Position numbers and translations under genes: made by a program
Notes under the pieces: generated by a model
The model's input: only the letters and a program-made list of their open reading frames with translations
What the model was told of the DNA's origin: nothing
The model's database searches: none
Shown here: positions 1 to 8,742 of the stretch, in pieces
Position numbering within the stretch: position 1 is the first letter of the stretch
How the letters are laid out: every line of letters begins with the position of its first letter
NCBI RefSeq assembly: GCF_000526995.1
Contig: NZ_AZUI01000001.1
Location: 6,242,001-6,306,000, forward strand
Direction of reading: 5' to 3'
Origin: Lacrimispora indolis DSM 755
GTDB taxonomy: Bacteria; Bacillota; Clostridia; Lachnospirales; Lachnospiraceae
DNA length: 64,000 nucleotides

Positions 1-490
1 CCTTATCCACTCCATGCTTCCTGATATAATCAAAGGCCTGGTCAACGGTCATGGTCTTCTTTAGACCCACATACTCAGCCGTCATGATGCTTCCGGCGCT
101 GTTTTCCGGATAATTCAAAAACTGGTTGATCAGCTTTCTGGTATCAGGAGTGGCATTCTGCAAAACTCTTTTTACCACGCTGGCAGGCAGCTCCTCCAGC
201 ATGTCCACCACATCATCCACAAATAAATCTTCTACGATTGTTCCCAGTTCGTGATCAGTTATGCTGTTTATAATGTGTTTCTGCTTCTCCACTTCCAGGC
301 ATGCAATCACATCACTGGCCATTTCCTTTGGAAGCATCCGGAATACCACCACTGTTTTTTCCCAGTCCAGCGCCTCAATAAAAGCGGCAACATCCACTTC
401 ATTAAATTCCTTCAGCACTTCCTTCAGCTTTCGGAACTGACGGCTGTCAGCCAGCTCCAACAGCTCTTCCATATTGTAATTTTCCTGCAT
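1..490 (-). CDS. mgtE: MgtE-type magnesium transporter, N-terminal part (cut by window edge)
   Basis: The first 163 codons of an MgtE magnesium channel, a membrane Mg2+ import protein gated by its cytosolic domains. Visible are the helical N domain (residues about 5-125) and the beginning of the CBS domain, which starts near the SAGSIMTAEYV motif; the rest, including the membrane part, lies left of position 1. The ATG at 490 follows a GGAGGAAG ribosome site. An upstream leader of about 340 bases contains a long hairpin. Family assignment is from recognised motifs; regulation by Mg2+ is family knowledge and is not shown here. Confidence 0.9.
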   Translation of the reverse strand, partial: MQENYNMEELLELADSRQFRKLKEVLKEFNEVDVAAFIEALDWEKTVVVFRMLPKEMASDVIACLEVEKQKHIINSITDHELGTIVEDLFVDDVVDMLEELPASVVKRVLQNATPDTRKLINQFLNYPENSAGSIMTAEYVGLKKTMTVDQAFDYIRKHGVDK

Positions 491-836
491 TTCACTCTTC
501 CTCCATATGAACCTTTTTTTCGTCGCGGCTATTATGGAAGCAAAATTAATGCTGCCCTGCCAAACTTCCGGCAACGCAAAATAGCCATAATTACAGAGCC
601 TGCCTGTAATCCATGGCTATCATAAACGCAGAGACTTTCCTCTTTTAACGGCAGCGAAACCAGAGCAGACTCAAAGCATAGGATTCTGCCTTCACTGCCA
701 TACGCCTATGATCATTATCTGCTTCCATCTTCTGACTTCGACCTTCCACTCCGGTTCACTTCCTTTCTTAATGATTTTCCTAATTAAGGATAACAGCTGC
801 CGTCATAAAAAGCAACCCCCATTACACTTTTCTCTT
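491..836 (-). promoter_or_regulatory. Long mgtE leader / intergenic region with strong hairpin
   Basis: A 346-base gap between pbp and mgtE. Positions 581-620 form a hairpin with arms 581-588/613-620 (perfect 8 bp) and 590-596/604-610 (perfect 7 bp), followed on the minus strand by only a short T4 run. I could not match the M-box (ykoK) Mg2+ riboswitch consensus by eye, nor recognise a gene. One frame stays open for about 57 codons (roughly 525-695) but has no start near its beginning. It may be a regulatory leader. Confidence 0.4.
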
Positions 837-3389
837 TTATTCCATCCCCGGGCCTACTACCACCCCTCCGGAATCAGGGCCGGCGGGGCCAATTCCGGAG
901 GAATTTTCTCCGTCAGGATCAAAATCTCCCGGAAAAACGGGGGCAGTGGTCTCTCTGGGCTTTGTAACTCCAGGACCGATCTCCTGGGGGTTTCCTCCGG
1001 AATCCTCCTGCTTTGGCAGGGACTCTGCGTGGCTCACCGCCGCATCAAGCTGGCTCTTCAATCCTTCATAATATTCTGTATTGACCAGCTGGTCTAATAA
1101 GCCGTAAGCGGTACTTATTTTTTCTTCCGTAGAGCTGTCCCTGTGGCTTAAGCCGGTTAATTCCCCGATCAGGGACTGGAGGGAGGCAGCCGCCTGCTCC
1201 ACAGCCTGCAATGCCTGCTGGGAAGCCTCTAAGTTTTTCTGCGCCTGGGACTCCAGTTTTTTACGCTCTTCCTCTTCCTTCCATTTACTTCCATTGGATC
1301 TGGCTGCGGACTCTGCCACAGAGGAAAATAAGTCCTTATTTCCTGTTGCAGCGTCTGTTTTTTCCCCTCTGGAATCCACATTCCAAAGGGAAACTGTTGC
1401 AGGCATATCCCAGTCCAGAACAGGAAGCCCGTTGTTTATTTCGGCCATAAAGTCATGCCAGATCCTTCCTGAATAGGTTTTTCCGTAAACTCCCGGCATT
1501 GCCTTAGGCGTGTCATATCCAACCCAGACAGCTGTGGTGTAATGCTTGGTGTACCCGCAAAACCAGGTATCCTTATTGCTGTTGGTAGTCCCGGTCTTTC
1601 CTGCAGCCGGAATGCCAAGCCCCAGGCCGTAGCCTGTGCCGTAAGGCTTATCCAGGGTCCCCTTTAACACATCGGTGATCATATAAGCGGTATCTTCCGT
1701 AAATATTCTCTCATCTGCCTGATTTCCGTTGTAGATCTCACCGTCATACTGGCTTTGTAAGCTGACAATACAGGTTCTATTGCTGTACATCCCCTTGTTT
1801 GCCAGAACAGAATATCCCTTTGCCATATCCACCACTCTGGCGCCTTCCGTAAAACCTCCGATACTCATACTGCTGTTTCCGTTATCCAGGTAGCTTAAGC
1901 CAACAAAATGCATTTTACCCAGATACCCGATACCCGTATTAACGCCGATGTCCCCCAGCACCTGCCAGGCCACCGTATTTAAGCTGCGGTTCAATGCCTC
2001 TCTCACGGAAACATTGCCATAATAGCTGCCTCCGCTGTTTTTAGGACCTTTGTCAAATAAGTGGTCATTTACCAGCCTGGAGGGATAATAAAATCCGGTT
2101 TCAAAGGCAGGAGCATAGTCAATCAGCGGCTTTATGGTAGACCCTGGCTGGCGTTTGCTTAAAAATCCACGGTTGTACTCGTCATCAGTACCCCTGCCTC
2201 CTACAATGGCTACCACATATCCGGTCTGGTTATCAATGCACACCGCCGCCCCCTGTAAGGCGAATTTACCGTTCTCCTGGAGATCCTTAAAGCCCTTCAG
2301 CCGTTCATCAATGATCGCCTGCAGAGAGTTCTGGACCGATGTTTCCAGACTGGTGCGTATTTCAAACCCACCGTTTCGGATCATATCGCTTTTAGCCTGA
2401 TAAAGCTCCTGATACTCTTCCTTATAGGAATCATAAGAGGCCTGATTGTTAAACACATACTGAAAAACAAAGCCGTCGTTCTTCATCAGTTCCAGTGCGG
2501 CGCAGTGTATGGCATAGCTTGTCAGGTAATTCTCCTTTGTTCCCGGCTCATAAATCTTAGCAACTGTCAAAGGCTGGGCCTTGGCATAATCCCTTTCCTC
2601 TTCGGAGATATATTTGTTGAGAGCCATATTGTCAATGACCTGATCTCTCTTCCATTTTGAGGTTTCCGGATGGGCAACCGGATCATACCTTGACGGGTTA
2701 TTGCTGATGCCCGCCAGGGTGGCCGCCTCCCAGACAGTCAGATCTTTTGCTTCCTTATCAAAATAATAGCGGCTGGCCTCGGATACGCCGTAGCACCTGT
2801 TTGCAAAGAAATTGGTATTGCAGTAAAATTCCAGGATGTCTGACTTTGAGTACTTCTCCTCCATACGGGGAGCGGAAAAAAATTCCGTCAGCTTTCTCTG
2901 GAAGGTCTGTTCCTGAGTGAGATAGGTGTTCTTAATGACCTGCTGGGTGATGGTACTACCACCCTGGGTGATTGCCCCCTTATTTTTTACGTATACCACG
3001 CCTGCACGCAGTAAGCCTATGTAATCGATCCCATGGTGTTTATAAAACCTTCTGTCCTCCTGGGCAATGTAGGCATTCTGCAGATTTTTGCTGATCTCTG
3101 AAATCGGAACGTATTCATAGTGACCGGAGTTGATGGTTCCGATCAGAGTTCCGGCAGAATCATAAATTCTCGTATCCGTTGGCTGGGAAAAATCAGTCTT
3201 GACGGTCTTGTCCATGATGGCATCCGCCTTCTCTTTACAAGCCATGATCTCACTCTGATATTTTAAAAATACCACGCCGCCTGCCAGACAGCCCAAAACC
3301 ATGATCCCCAGAAACACGAAAAGAATAACTTTAATCGGCCGAAAGAATATGGACCATGGACTCTTGTGCTTCTTTTTATGCTTTCCCAT
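837..3389 (-). CDS. Class A penicillin-binding protein (transglycosylase/transpeptidase)
   Basis: 850-residue bifunctional peptidoglycan synthase anchored in the membrane. In order: basic cytosolic tail, one transmembrane helix (about residues 22-44), GT51 glycosyltransferase with the QEDRRFYKHHGID motif carrying the catalytic glutamate, and a transpeptidase domain with GSTIKP (serine nucleophile), SLN and KTGTT motifs. The last 140 residues are a charged, probably coiled segment and a Gly/Pro-rich low-complexity tail. The start at MGKHKKKH is chosen because AAGGAGG stands nine bases upstream; a reading frame extending 15 codons further has no ribosome site. It lies downstream of tRNA-Thr and its terminator. 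PBP1a-like; the specific paralogue is not decided. Confidence 0.93.
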   Translation of the reverse strand: MGKHKKKHKSPWSIFFRPIKVILFVFLGIMVLGCLAGGVVFLKYQSEIMACKEKADAIMDKTVKTDFSQPTDTRIYDSAGTLIGTINSGHYEYVPISEISKNLQNAYIAQEDRRFYKHHGIDYIGLLRAGVVYVKNKGAITQGGSTITQQVIKNTYLTQEQTFQRKLTEFFSAPRMEEKYSKSDILEFYCNTNFFANRCYGVSEASRYYFDKEAKDLTVWEAATLAGISNNPSRYDPVAHPETSKWKRDQVIDNMALNKYISEEERDYAKAQPLTVAKIYEPGTKENYLTSYAIHCAALELMKNDGFVFQYVFNNQASYDSYKEEYQELYQAKSDMIRNGGFEIRTSLETSVQNSLQAIIDERLKGFKDLQENGKFALQGAAVCIDNQTGYVVAIVGGRGTDDEYNRGFLSKRQPGSTIKPLIDYAPAFETGFYYPSRLVNDHLFDKGPKNSGGSYYGNVSVREALNRSLNTVAWQVLGDIGVNTGIGYLGKMHFVGLSYLDNGNSSMSIGGFTEGARVVDMAKGYSVLANKGMYSNRTCIVSLQSQYDGEIYNGNQADERIFTEDTAYMITDVLKGTLDKPYGTGYGLGLGIPAAGKTGTTNSNKDTWFCGYTKHYTTAVWVGYDTPKAMPGVYGKTYSGRIWHDFMAEINNGLPVLDWDMPATVSLWNVDSRGEKTDAATGNKDLFSSVAESAARSNGSKWKEEEERKKLESQAQKNLEASQQALQAVEQAAASLQSLIGELTGLSHRDSSTEEKISTAYGLLDQLVNTEYYEGLKSQLDAAVSHAESLPKQEDSGGNPQEIGPGVTKPRETTAPVFPGDFDPDGENSSGIGPAGPDSGGVVVGPGME

Positions 3390-3510
3390 ATCAATATGCC
3401 TCCTTTTCATCATTTTTGTATCCTTTTGGATCAAAAGAATATGCTTGCATATCCAGTTGATTCACAACCTTAAGGCTAAAGATTTTCTCCTTTAACCTTT
3501 ACATATGACA

Positions 3511-3546
3511 AAAACGGGAAGCCTCTTTATTAAGACTTCCCGTTTG
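3511..3546 (-). terminator. Terminator after tRNA-Thr
   Basis: Inverted arms AAACGGGAAG/CTTCCCGTTT followed on the minus strand by TTTTTG. It ends the tRNA-Thr transcript and separates it from the pbp gene. Confidence 0.85.
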
Positions 3547-3554
3547 TTTTCAGA

Positions 3555-3626
3555 GCTGATGACGGGACTCGGACCCGTGACCTCCTCACTACCAATGAGG
3601 TGCGCTACCACCTGTGCCACATCAGC
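3555..3626 (-). tRNA. tRNA-Thr(GGT)
   Basis: 72-base cloverleaf: acceptor arms GCTGATG/CATCAGC, anticodon stem CCTCA/TGAGG with loop TTGGTAG (anticodon GGT), T arm ACGGG-TCCGAGT-CCCGT. No CCA is encoded. It has its own promoter and terminator, so it is a single-gene unit. Confidence 0.95.
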
Positions 3627-3657
3627 ATCTTTTTGGTTCATCGCCTGAACCTCGTAT

Positions 3658-3686
3658 ATCATAGCATGGGAAAATCGGTTTGTCAA
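3658..3686 (-). promoter_or_regulatory. Sigma-A promoter of tRNA-Thr
   Basis: On the minus strand TTGACA (3681-3686), 17-base spacer, TATGAT (3658-3663), about 32 bases before the tRNA 5' end. Confidence 0.85.
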
Positions 3687-3776
3687 CGCTTTTTAAAATT
3701 TTTTCTAAACAATACAAAATAACAAAAATTTAAAATTATTGTCCTGCAATCACACTCATATCCATGGCCATGAAAG

Positions 3777-3822
3777 GGAAGGAGAACAGGAAAAACCGGC
3801 CTCCCGTTTCCTATTCTCTTCC
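3777..3822 (-). terminator. Long hairpin after ldh, possible terminator
   Basis: Arms of about 16 bp (3777-3793 with 3807-3822, one mismatch and one bulge) directly after the ldh stop. There is no clear T-run after it, so it may be a processing or stability hairpin instead of a classical terminator. Confidence 0.4.
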
Positions 3823-3830
3823 ACATGTTT

Positions 3831-4778
3831 TTATAAAATTCCTTCAAAACTTTCCCGAAGCGTGTCACAGGATTTGTGAAACTGCTTTCTCTCTTCTTCC
3901 GTCAGAGACAGAGAAAGAACTCTTTGTATTCCGTTTTTATTGATGATGCAGGGAACTCCTGCATAAACCTCCGACTGCCCGTATTCTCCCCGCAGCATGG
4001 CTGATACCGTAAAAACGCTGTTTTCATCTCCAAGAATAGCTCTGGTGATCCTGGTGAGGGCCATGCCAATCCCATAATAGGTGGCCTGCTTGGCCTCAAT
4101 GATCCGGTAAGCGGCTCCCCGGACTTCGTCTTCGATCCGTTTCAGCTCTTCCCTGCATACCAATTCCTCCTCTTCTTCACAAAGGGACAAAATGGGCTTT
4201 GTGGCGATCATGGCCTGGCTCCAGGGTACAAACTCACTGTCCCCGTGCTCACCCATGACATAGGCATGGACATTTCTCGGATCCACCCGCAAGGATTCGC
4301 CAAGTAAATACCGGAGGCGAGCAGTATCCAGAGCAGTGCCGCTTCCAAGCACCCGTTTGGGATTAAAGCCTGACAGAGAATAAGTGATTCTCGTCATAAT
4401 ATCCACCGGATTGGTGGCTACCAGGAAAATCCCGTTAAAGCCGGATTCCGCCACAGGCTGCACAATGGACTGAAACACAGAAGCATTGCGCTTTAACAAG
4501 TCAAGCCTTGTCTCTCCCTGCTTCTGCGCAACTCCTGCGCAGATCGCAACAATGTCTGCATCGGAACAATCCCGGTATTCTCCGGCATAGATCTTCATAT
4601 GAGAGGCAGAAAAAGCGAGCCCATGGTTTAGATCCATTGCCTCGCCTTCCGCCCGTTTTCTGTCAATATCGATGAGAACCAGTTCATCACAAACTCCCTG
4701 GTTCAAAAGGCAGTAGGCATAGCTCATCCCAACCATGCCTGTTCCTACTAATACAATCTTTCTTTTATCTGTTCTCAT
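3831..4778 (-). CDS. ldh: L-lactate dehydrogenase
   Basis: 315 residues, the usual length. Cytosolic NADH-dependent reduction of pyruvate to L-lactate. The Rossmann motif GTGMVG is at residues 11-16, the substrate loop reads AQKQGETR with Gln86 (the lactate-type residue, where malate dehydrogenases have Arg) and Arg91, and the catalytic histidine is His178 in GEHGDSE. ATG at 4778 follows GAGAGGAGAG. It lies 65 bases after pilT, without a visible terminator between, so it may be read through from the pilus operon or have its own promoter. The product class is clear; allosteric control by fructose-1,6-bisphosphate cannot be judged. Confidence 0.94.
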   Translation of the reverse strand: MRTDKRKIVLVGTGMVGMSYAYCLLNQGVCDELVLIDIDRKRAEGEAMDLNHGLAFSASHMKIYAGEYRDCSDADIVAICAGVAQKQGETRLDLLKRNASVFQSIVQPVAESGFNGIFLVATNPVDIMTRITYSLSGFNPKRVLGSGTALDTARLRYLLGESLRVDPRNVHAYVMGEHGDSEFVPWSQAMIATKPILSLCEEEEELVCREELKRIEDEVRGAAYRIIEAKQATYYGIGMALTRITRAILGDENSVFTVSAMLRGEYGQSEVYAGVPCIINKNGIQRVLSLSLTEEERKQFHKSCDTLRESFEGIL

Positions 4779-4843
4779 AATCCTGCCACTCTCCTCTCAT
4801 TGTTATGGATAGTGTATCTGCCTGAAATGGAAACTATGCGCGC

Positions 4844-5911
4844 TTACAGCCCCCGGTCCATCTTTTTTATCATTAATTCACTGTTGCTGCTGTAAATGAT
4901 GGCGTTTTCCCTGGTGATCTTTCCATCTTTATATAAATTTAAAAGGCTGGCGTCCATGGAGATCATACCTTCTCCCTGGCCGGTGGCGATCACGGAATCG
5001 ATCTGGTGAGTCTTGGACTCGCGGATCATATTCCTGATGGCATTGTTGAAAAACATGATTTCAAATGCAGGATAAACGCTGCCATCCAAAGCCGGAATGA
5101 GCTGCTGGGAAACCACTGCCTGAACCACCATGGAAAGCTGCATCCGGATCTGCTGCTGCTGATTGGGAGGAAAATTGTCGATGATGCGGTCAATGGTATT
5201 GGCCGCTCCCACCGTATGAAGGGTGGAGATCACCAGATGGCCGGTTTCGGCAGCCGTCATGGCGATCCGTATGGTTTCATAATCCCTCATCTCTCCCACA
5301 AGGATCACATCAGGCGCCTGGCGAAGAGCCGCCCGTAGACCGGTCACATAGCTGTCCGTATCCGTGGTAACCTCTCTTTGGGTCACCACGCTCTGTTTAT
5401 GGCGGTGAAGGTACTCAAGAGGATCTTCAAGGGTGATCACATGAGCGTTGCGTGTATTGTTGATTTTGTCGATGATACAGGCCAGAGTGGTGGTCTTGCC
5501 GCTTCCGGCAGGCCCTGTAACCAGGACAAAGCCTTTTGTCATCCTGGCAATTTCCATAACGGTCTCAGGAATATGAAGCGCCCTGTAATCAGGCAGTTCA
5601 AAGGTTACCACCCGGATCACCGCCGCAAGAGAACCTCTCTGACGGAATACGCTGGAACGAAACCTGGAGACACCGGGAAGGGCAAAGGAAAAATCATCAT
5701 CTCCATGCTCCCGCACCTTTTCCATTGTCCGGTTTCCAGCCAGCTCATACAATTCCGTGATCAGCTGTTCCATTTGAACGGGAAACAGCTTTTCTTCATT
5801 CTGATATACGATCCTGCTTCCTATTTTATATGAAAACGGCATGCCAGGCACCAGAAAAATATCTGATGCATTCTGGGCCACAGCAGCACTTAACAAGTCA
5901 ATTACCTTCAT
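4844..5911 (-). CDS. pilT: PilT-type twitching/retraction ATPase
   Basis: 355-residue hexameric secretion ATPase. Walker A GPAGSGKTTT, Asp box LEDPLEY, Walker B ILVGEMRD and a His box (STLHT) are present, and the C-terminal AIRNMIRE motif is typical of PilT, unlike the extension ATPase PilB/GspE. In type IV pilus systems it disassembles the pilin fibre at the inner membrane. The start MKVIDLL overlaps the upstream stop as ATGA and has AGGAG eight bases ahead; an in-frame extension of 13 codons lacks a ribosome site. It is the last pilus gene of the cluster. No PilB is present in the window, which is odd. Confidence 0.92.
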   Translation of the reverse strand: MKVIDLLSAAVAQNASDIFLVPGMPFSYKIGSRIVYQNEEKLFPVQMEQLITELYELAGNRTMEKVREHGDDDFSFALPGVSRFRSSVFRQRGSLAAVIRVVTFELPDYRALHIPETVMEIARMTKGFVLVTGPAGSGKTTTLACIIDKINNTRNAHVITLEDPLEYLHRHKQSVVTQREVTTDTDSYVTGLRAALRQAPDVILVGEMRDYETIRIAMTAAETGHLVISTLHTVGAANTIDRIIDNFPPNQQQQIRMQLSMVVQAVVSQQLIPALDGSVYPAFEIMFFNNAIRNMIRESKTHQIDSVIATGQGEGMISMDASLLNLYKDGKITRENAIIYSSNSELMIKKMDRGL

Positions 5912-6402
5912 TTTCCAGTCTCCTGATCTTTCATTTCTCCGCCTGTCCACACGGGCATGGAATTATCAATTTCATAATCTTCTGTCTGAATTATCTTCCA
6001 CTTGGATATCCGGATGTCCTCCCTTTCCTCCGGCTGTAAGAGCAGCTCTATAAAAAGGGCCTGGGACCGTTCCATTGGGATTTGCACAGTTACGGTTTCT
6101 TCCTCCGGATGATAGGCTTCTCCAAGCTCCCGGACCAAAAGCCGTTTCCTCTCCTGGGAATCCAGGCTTTTTTCCCGGACCACTGCCGTCTGTTTTAAAA
6201 CCATCTGATAAAAAGCTTCCCCCTCCCCATCTGCCCGGTAATACTCTGTCACAGCCAAAGCATTGCGCTCCGCCAGATTCCACTCGCTTTTGGCGGTGCT
6301 TAAGGAAAGCAGCCCAAAGGTTATCAGGCACATGACAATAAATATGAGAATAAGGGAAGGAGTGCCTATGTTGGCCTTGTATCTGTTCTCCTGTTTTGCC
6401 AT
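5908..6402 (-). CDS. Small single-pass membrane protein of the pilus-like operon
   Basis: 164 residues, not recognised as a named family. One hydrophobic segment (about residues 16-37) follows a basic N terminus, then a soluble extracytoplasmic region rich in Glu and Arg. The start MAKQENRY has GGAGGTGG four bases ahead; a frame opening ten codons earlier does not. Its stop overlaps the pilT start (ATGA), so translation is probably coupled. By position it could play the part of a PilN/PilO or minor pilin assembly protein, but no motif supports that. Confidence 0.75.
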   Translation of the reverse strand: MAKQENRYKANIGTPSLILIFIVMCLITFGLLSLSTAKSEWNLAERNALAVTEYYRADGEGEAFYQMVLKQTAVVREKSLDSQERKRLLVRELGEAYHPEEETVTVQIPMERSQALFIELLLQPEEREDIRISKWKIIQTEDYEIDNSMPVWTGGEMKDQETGK

Positions 6403-6415
6403 GGTTCCACCTCCG

Positions 6416-6826
6416 TCAATGTTGGGTTTCATGTCTCTTCACCGTAAGAGAATAGACCCTTTTCCCATTTCTGCTTACAATTACTTCCGCCTGCTCCGGC
6501 CCGGCAATTTCTGCGCTTACACCAAAGGCAGCTTTTTCTATTTCACAGGGATTGCCGGCCCGGTCAAATCCCATGGTATAGGAATCAGGGTCAGCCTTAA
6601 GCCTATGAGCCTGAAACTTCTTTTCAAGTCCCTCTGTGCCCTCCCCTTTCCAGACCTCTGCCACGCTTTGGGCGATGAGCACGCCCTGATTTAAATCCGC
6701 AGCCGCCCGGCTCATGAAATCCGCTTTTACAAATGTTTTTATACAGATGCCCGCACAAAGGATAAAGAAAAAAACAACGGCAATCATCTCCATCATAAAA
6801 ACGCCTGAAGGATGTTTTCTATTCAT
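6416..6826 (-). CDS. Prepilin-like protein (type IV pilin/pseudopilin N terminus)
   Basis: 136 residues. The N terminus reads HPSG then VFMMEM followed by a long hydrophobic run, which fits a class III prepilin signal: cleavage after Gly8, hydrophobic helix, glutamate at mature position 5. The remainder is a small soluble domain without known motif. It overlaps the upstream gene by eight bases and has GGAGGGG as ribosome site. Probably a minor pilin or pseudopilin of the PilC/PilT system. No prepilin peptidase gene is in the window, so processing would depend on a gene elsewhere. Confidence 0.7.
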   Translation of the reverse strand: MNRKHPSGVFMMEMIAVVFFFILCAGICIKTFVKADFMSRAAADLNQGVLIAQSVAEVWKGEGTEGLEKKFQAHRLKADPDSYTMGFDRAGNPCEIEKAAFGVSAEIAGPEQAEVIVSRNGKRVYSLTVKRHETQH

Positions 6827-7310
6827 CTTCCGCCCCTCCGCTTCTTAAGGAAAGCCAAAGGCTGCCTCCGCCCTCACCTTCCGTTATTATATGAAGGAGT
6901 CTGCCATCCATTTCCATGGAAACCGGACTGCATTCCAGAATTTCAATTCCATCCCCCACTCCCAGGCCGCTTTCTGCGTCTGTAAACAATTCCCACAGCC
7001 TGCCATCCAGGTAATAAATATGGGTCACATAAACCGAATCCTCAATCTTCTGTTCCAGCTTAAGGACAGGGACCCCAGCCATCTCTGTGAGAGAAACCCG
7101 GCCGGCCTCATCCCCCTGCCTTACCTTATTGGCTATGTAGCTTAAGGCAACGCCTTTTTGATAGTTATCCTCTGCCCTGGCATTGATATTCTCATAGACT
7201 TTGCCTCCGATGAGCACCGAAAATAAAGCGCAGAGCACAAATACAAGAAACAGCAATATGGTAAAGAGAGTATTTGCCATCTGGCCTCTCTGGTTTTCTT
7301 TTCCGTTCAA
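6819..7310 (-). CDS. DUF4860-like membrane protein
   Basis: 163 residues with one N-terminal transmembrane segment (about 13-36, starting ANTLFTILLFLVF) and a beta-rich outer domain. It resembles the DUF4860 family found beside pilus-type genes in clostridia; that recognition is from memory and of moderate certainty. The start is a TTG at 7310, seven bases after GGGAGG; an internal ATG at codon 11 would remove the start of the protein but has no better site. It sits between two other small membrane proteins, suggesting they form part of one envelope complex. Confidence 0.7.
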   Translation of the reverse strand: MNGKENQRGQMANTLFTILLFLVFVLCALFSVLIGGKVYENINARAEDNYQKGVALSYIANKVRQGDEAGRVSLTEMAGVPVLKLEQKIEDSVYVTHIYYLDGRLWELFTDAESGLGVGDGIEILECSPVSMEMDGRLLHIITEGEGGGSLWLSLRSGGAEDE

Positions 7311-7325
7311 ATGCCCACCTCCCGG

Positions 7326-7649
7326 TTATGGTTCCTGGGGATTGACTGTAATATCCGGCATAAAATTGGAAGCAAAGCCGCTGTAAAACACATCATACCG
7401 ATTCCTGTCAATCTGTATTCCATAATTTTCTTCCAGATACTCCACATTGGGCGGATATCTTCCCTCAATGGCATAACACTGCACAGAAGCCCTTCGTATG
7501 GCATCCCGAAGGGTTTCCGCTCCCCTAGCATCGGCCTTATTAGAAAAAGTGAGCACTCCTGACACAAAAAGAACCAGCACGCCTGCAAAGGCTGCCAGGA
7601 AAAACAGCTGGCCAAGAGCCTCCCTTGGAGACCTTTTCCATTTCTTCAT
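7326..7649 (-). CDS. Small membrane protein of the pilus-like operon, unknown
   Basis: 107 residues with a basic start, one hydrophobic helix (about 13-36) and an extracytoplasmic tail rich in Tyr and Pro (motif EGRYPPNVEYLEENYGI). The IEGRYPP region resembles the start of the globular part of pilin-like proteins, where an elongated helix is followed by a YP-rich strand, but the N terminus lacks the prepilin G/E signature. ATG follows AGGAGGACATCTGG. It lies between pilC and the DUF4860-like gene. Function unknown; a minor pilin-like role is inference. Confidence 0.7.
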   Translation of the reverse strand: MKKWKRSPREALGQLFFLAAFAGVLVLFVSGVLTFSNKADARGAETLRDAIRRASVQCYAIEGRYPPNVEYLEENYGIQIDRNRYDVFYSGFASNFMPDITVNPQEP

Positions 7650-7661
7650 CCAGATGTCCTC

Positions 7662-8714
7662 CTATCCGATCGCCGATAAAACGCTGACAAGTGGAAGCAT
7701 GACAGACAAAAGCACCATCCCCACTGCAACGGCCAGCACTGCCACCACCGTGGGCTCGAACCGGCTGACCATGTGTTCCATGGCAGCATCCGCCTCTTCC
7801 TCATAGCTTCTGGAGATTTCCTCCATAACCTGATCCAGGCGGCCGCTTCTGGTTCCTACCTTTATCATCTGTGCATAAAAGCCCTTAAACAGCCCTGTAT
7901 TTTTCATGGCGGTATAATAGTCGGTTCCTGCCTCAAGCTCCCGGCCACAGCCACTGATCTTTTCTTCCACGGCCCGATTCTCCACCAGCTGTCCTGCCAG
8001 TTCCATGCCCTTTTCTAAATCAAGCCCGCTGTGAAGTGTCAGGGCCAGAACCGCAGTAAAGCGCCGGTTGGCTATTGCCAGGGCCATACGGCTCCTTCTT
8101 TTCAGCCACTGGATCAGCCGTTCCGTTATCAGGAACCTTTTCCCTTTTCTGCTAAGGAGCCACAAAAGGGCGGCCGTAAGAGCCAGAAGGACCGAAAGAG
8201 CCAGGGCAGCCGCGCAGAATGCACCTCCAAGTCTTGTTGCAGCAAGAGAAACCGGCGACATCTCTGCCCCCAGCTGCTGGTATACATCTTCAAATATAGG
8301 CATAACCTTGGTGAATAAAACAAGAAGGACTACCAAAAGCATAAAGATCATGATGACCGGGTAGGTAAGGGTATTCCTGATATTCTTCATAAGAGTATGT
8401 TCTTTTTCATAATATCCTGCCAGGGATTCCATGATCTGGTCCAGGGTCCCGGTTTCCTCCCCCAGCTTTGCCATATGGATCACATAGAAAGGATAAACGC
8501 CTGTATTTTCCAGCACTTTCGAGAAAGGAATGCCCAGCTCCGCCTCCTCCGCCATCTGTATAAGAAGCTTTTTCTCTTCCTCCCATACCGCATCCTCCGC
8601 CATAACAGACAATCCCTCGTCAAGAGGGATTGCAGCATGGAGAAGAATGGATATTTGAAGGCAGAAAGCGGAAAGTTCCCTTGAGGAATACGGCTTTTTC
8701 GCTTTCGTTTTCAT
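7662..8714 (-). CDS. pilC: PilC/GspF-type inner membrane platform protein
   Basis: 350 residues. Two T2SS-F domains (about 12-135 and 220-345), each with the alpha-helical pattern of GspF/PilC, separated by hydrophobic helices (about 120-145 and 175-205) and with a final transmembrane helix near the C terminus. In type IV pili it forms the membrane platform on which PilB and PilT act. The start MKTKAKK is chosen because AAAGGAGA is eight bases ahead; a frame open for 49 more codons runs into the upstream gene. Somewhat shorter than proteobacterial PilC (about 400), as in many Gram-positives. Confidence 0.9.
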   Translation of the reverse strand: MKTKAKKPYSSRELSAFCLQISILLHAAIPLDEGLSVMAEDAVWEEEKKLLIQMAEEAELGIPFSKVLENTGVYPFYVIHMAKLGEETGTLDQIMESLAGYYEKEHTLMKNIRNTLTYPVIMIFMLLVVLLVLFTKVMPIFEDVYQQLGAEMSPVSLAATRLGGAFCAAALALSVLLALTAALLWLLSRKGKRFLITERLIQWLKRRSRMALAIANRRFTAVLALTLHSGLDLEKGMELAGQLVENRAVEEKISGCGRELEAGTDYYTAMKNTGLFKGFYAQMIKVGTRSGRLDQVMEEISRSYEEEADAAMEHMVSRFEPTVVAVLAVAVGMVLLSVMLPLVSVLSAIG

Positions 8715-8742
8715 CTGTTGTATCTCCTTTAAATGAAGTTCT

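Noticed and set aside
7307..7615. Alternative 102-codon frame overlapping the small pilus-operon gene.
   Set aside because: The other frame has an AGGAGG site, a membrane helix and fits the gene spacing; this one is Cys/Trp-rich shadow sequence.
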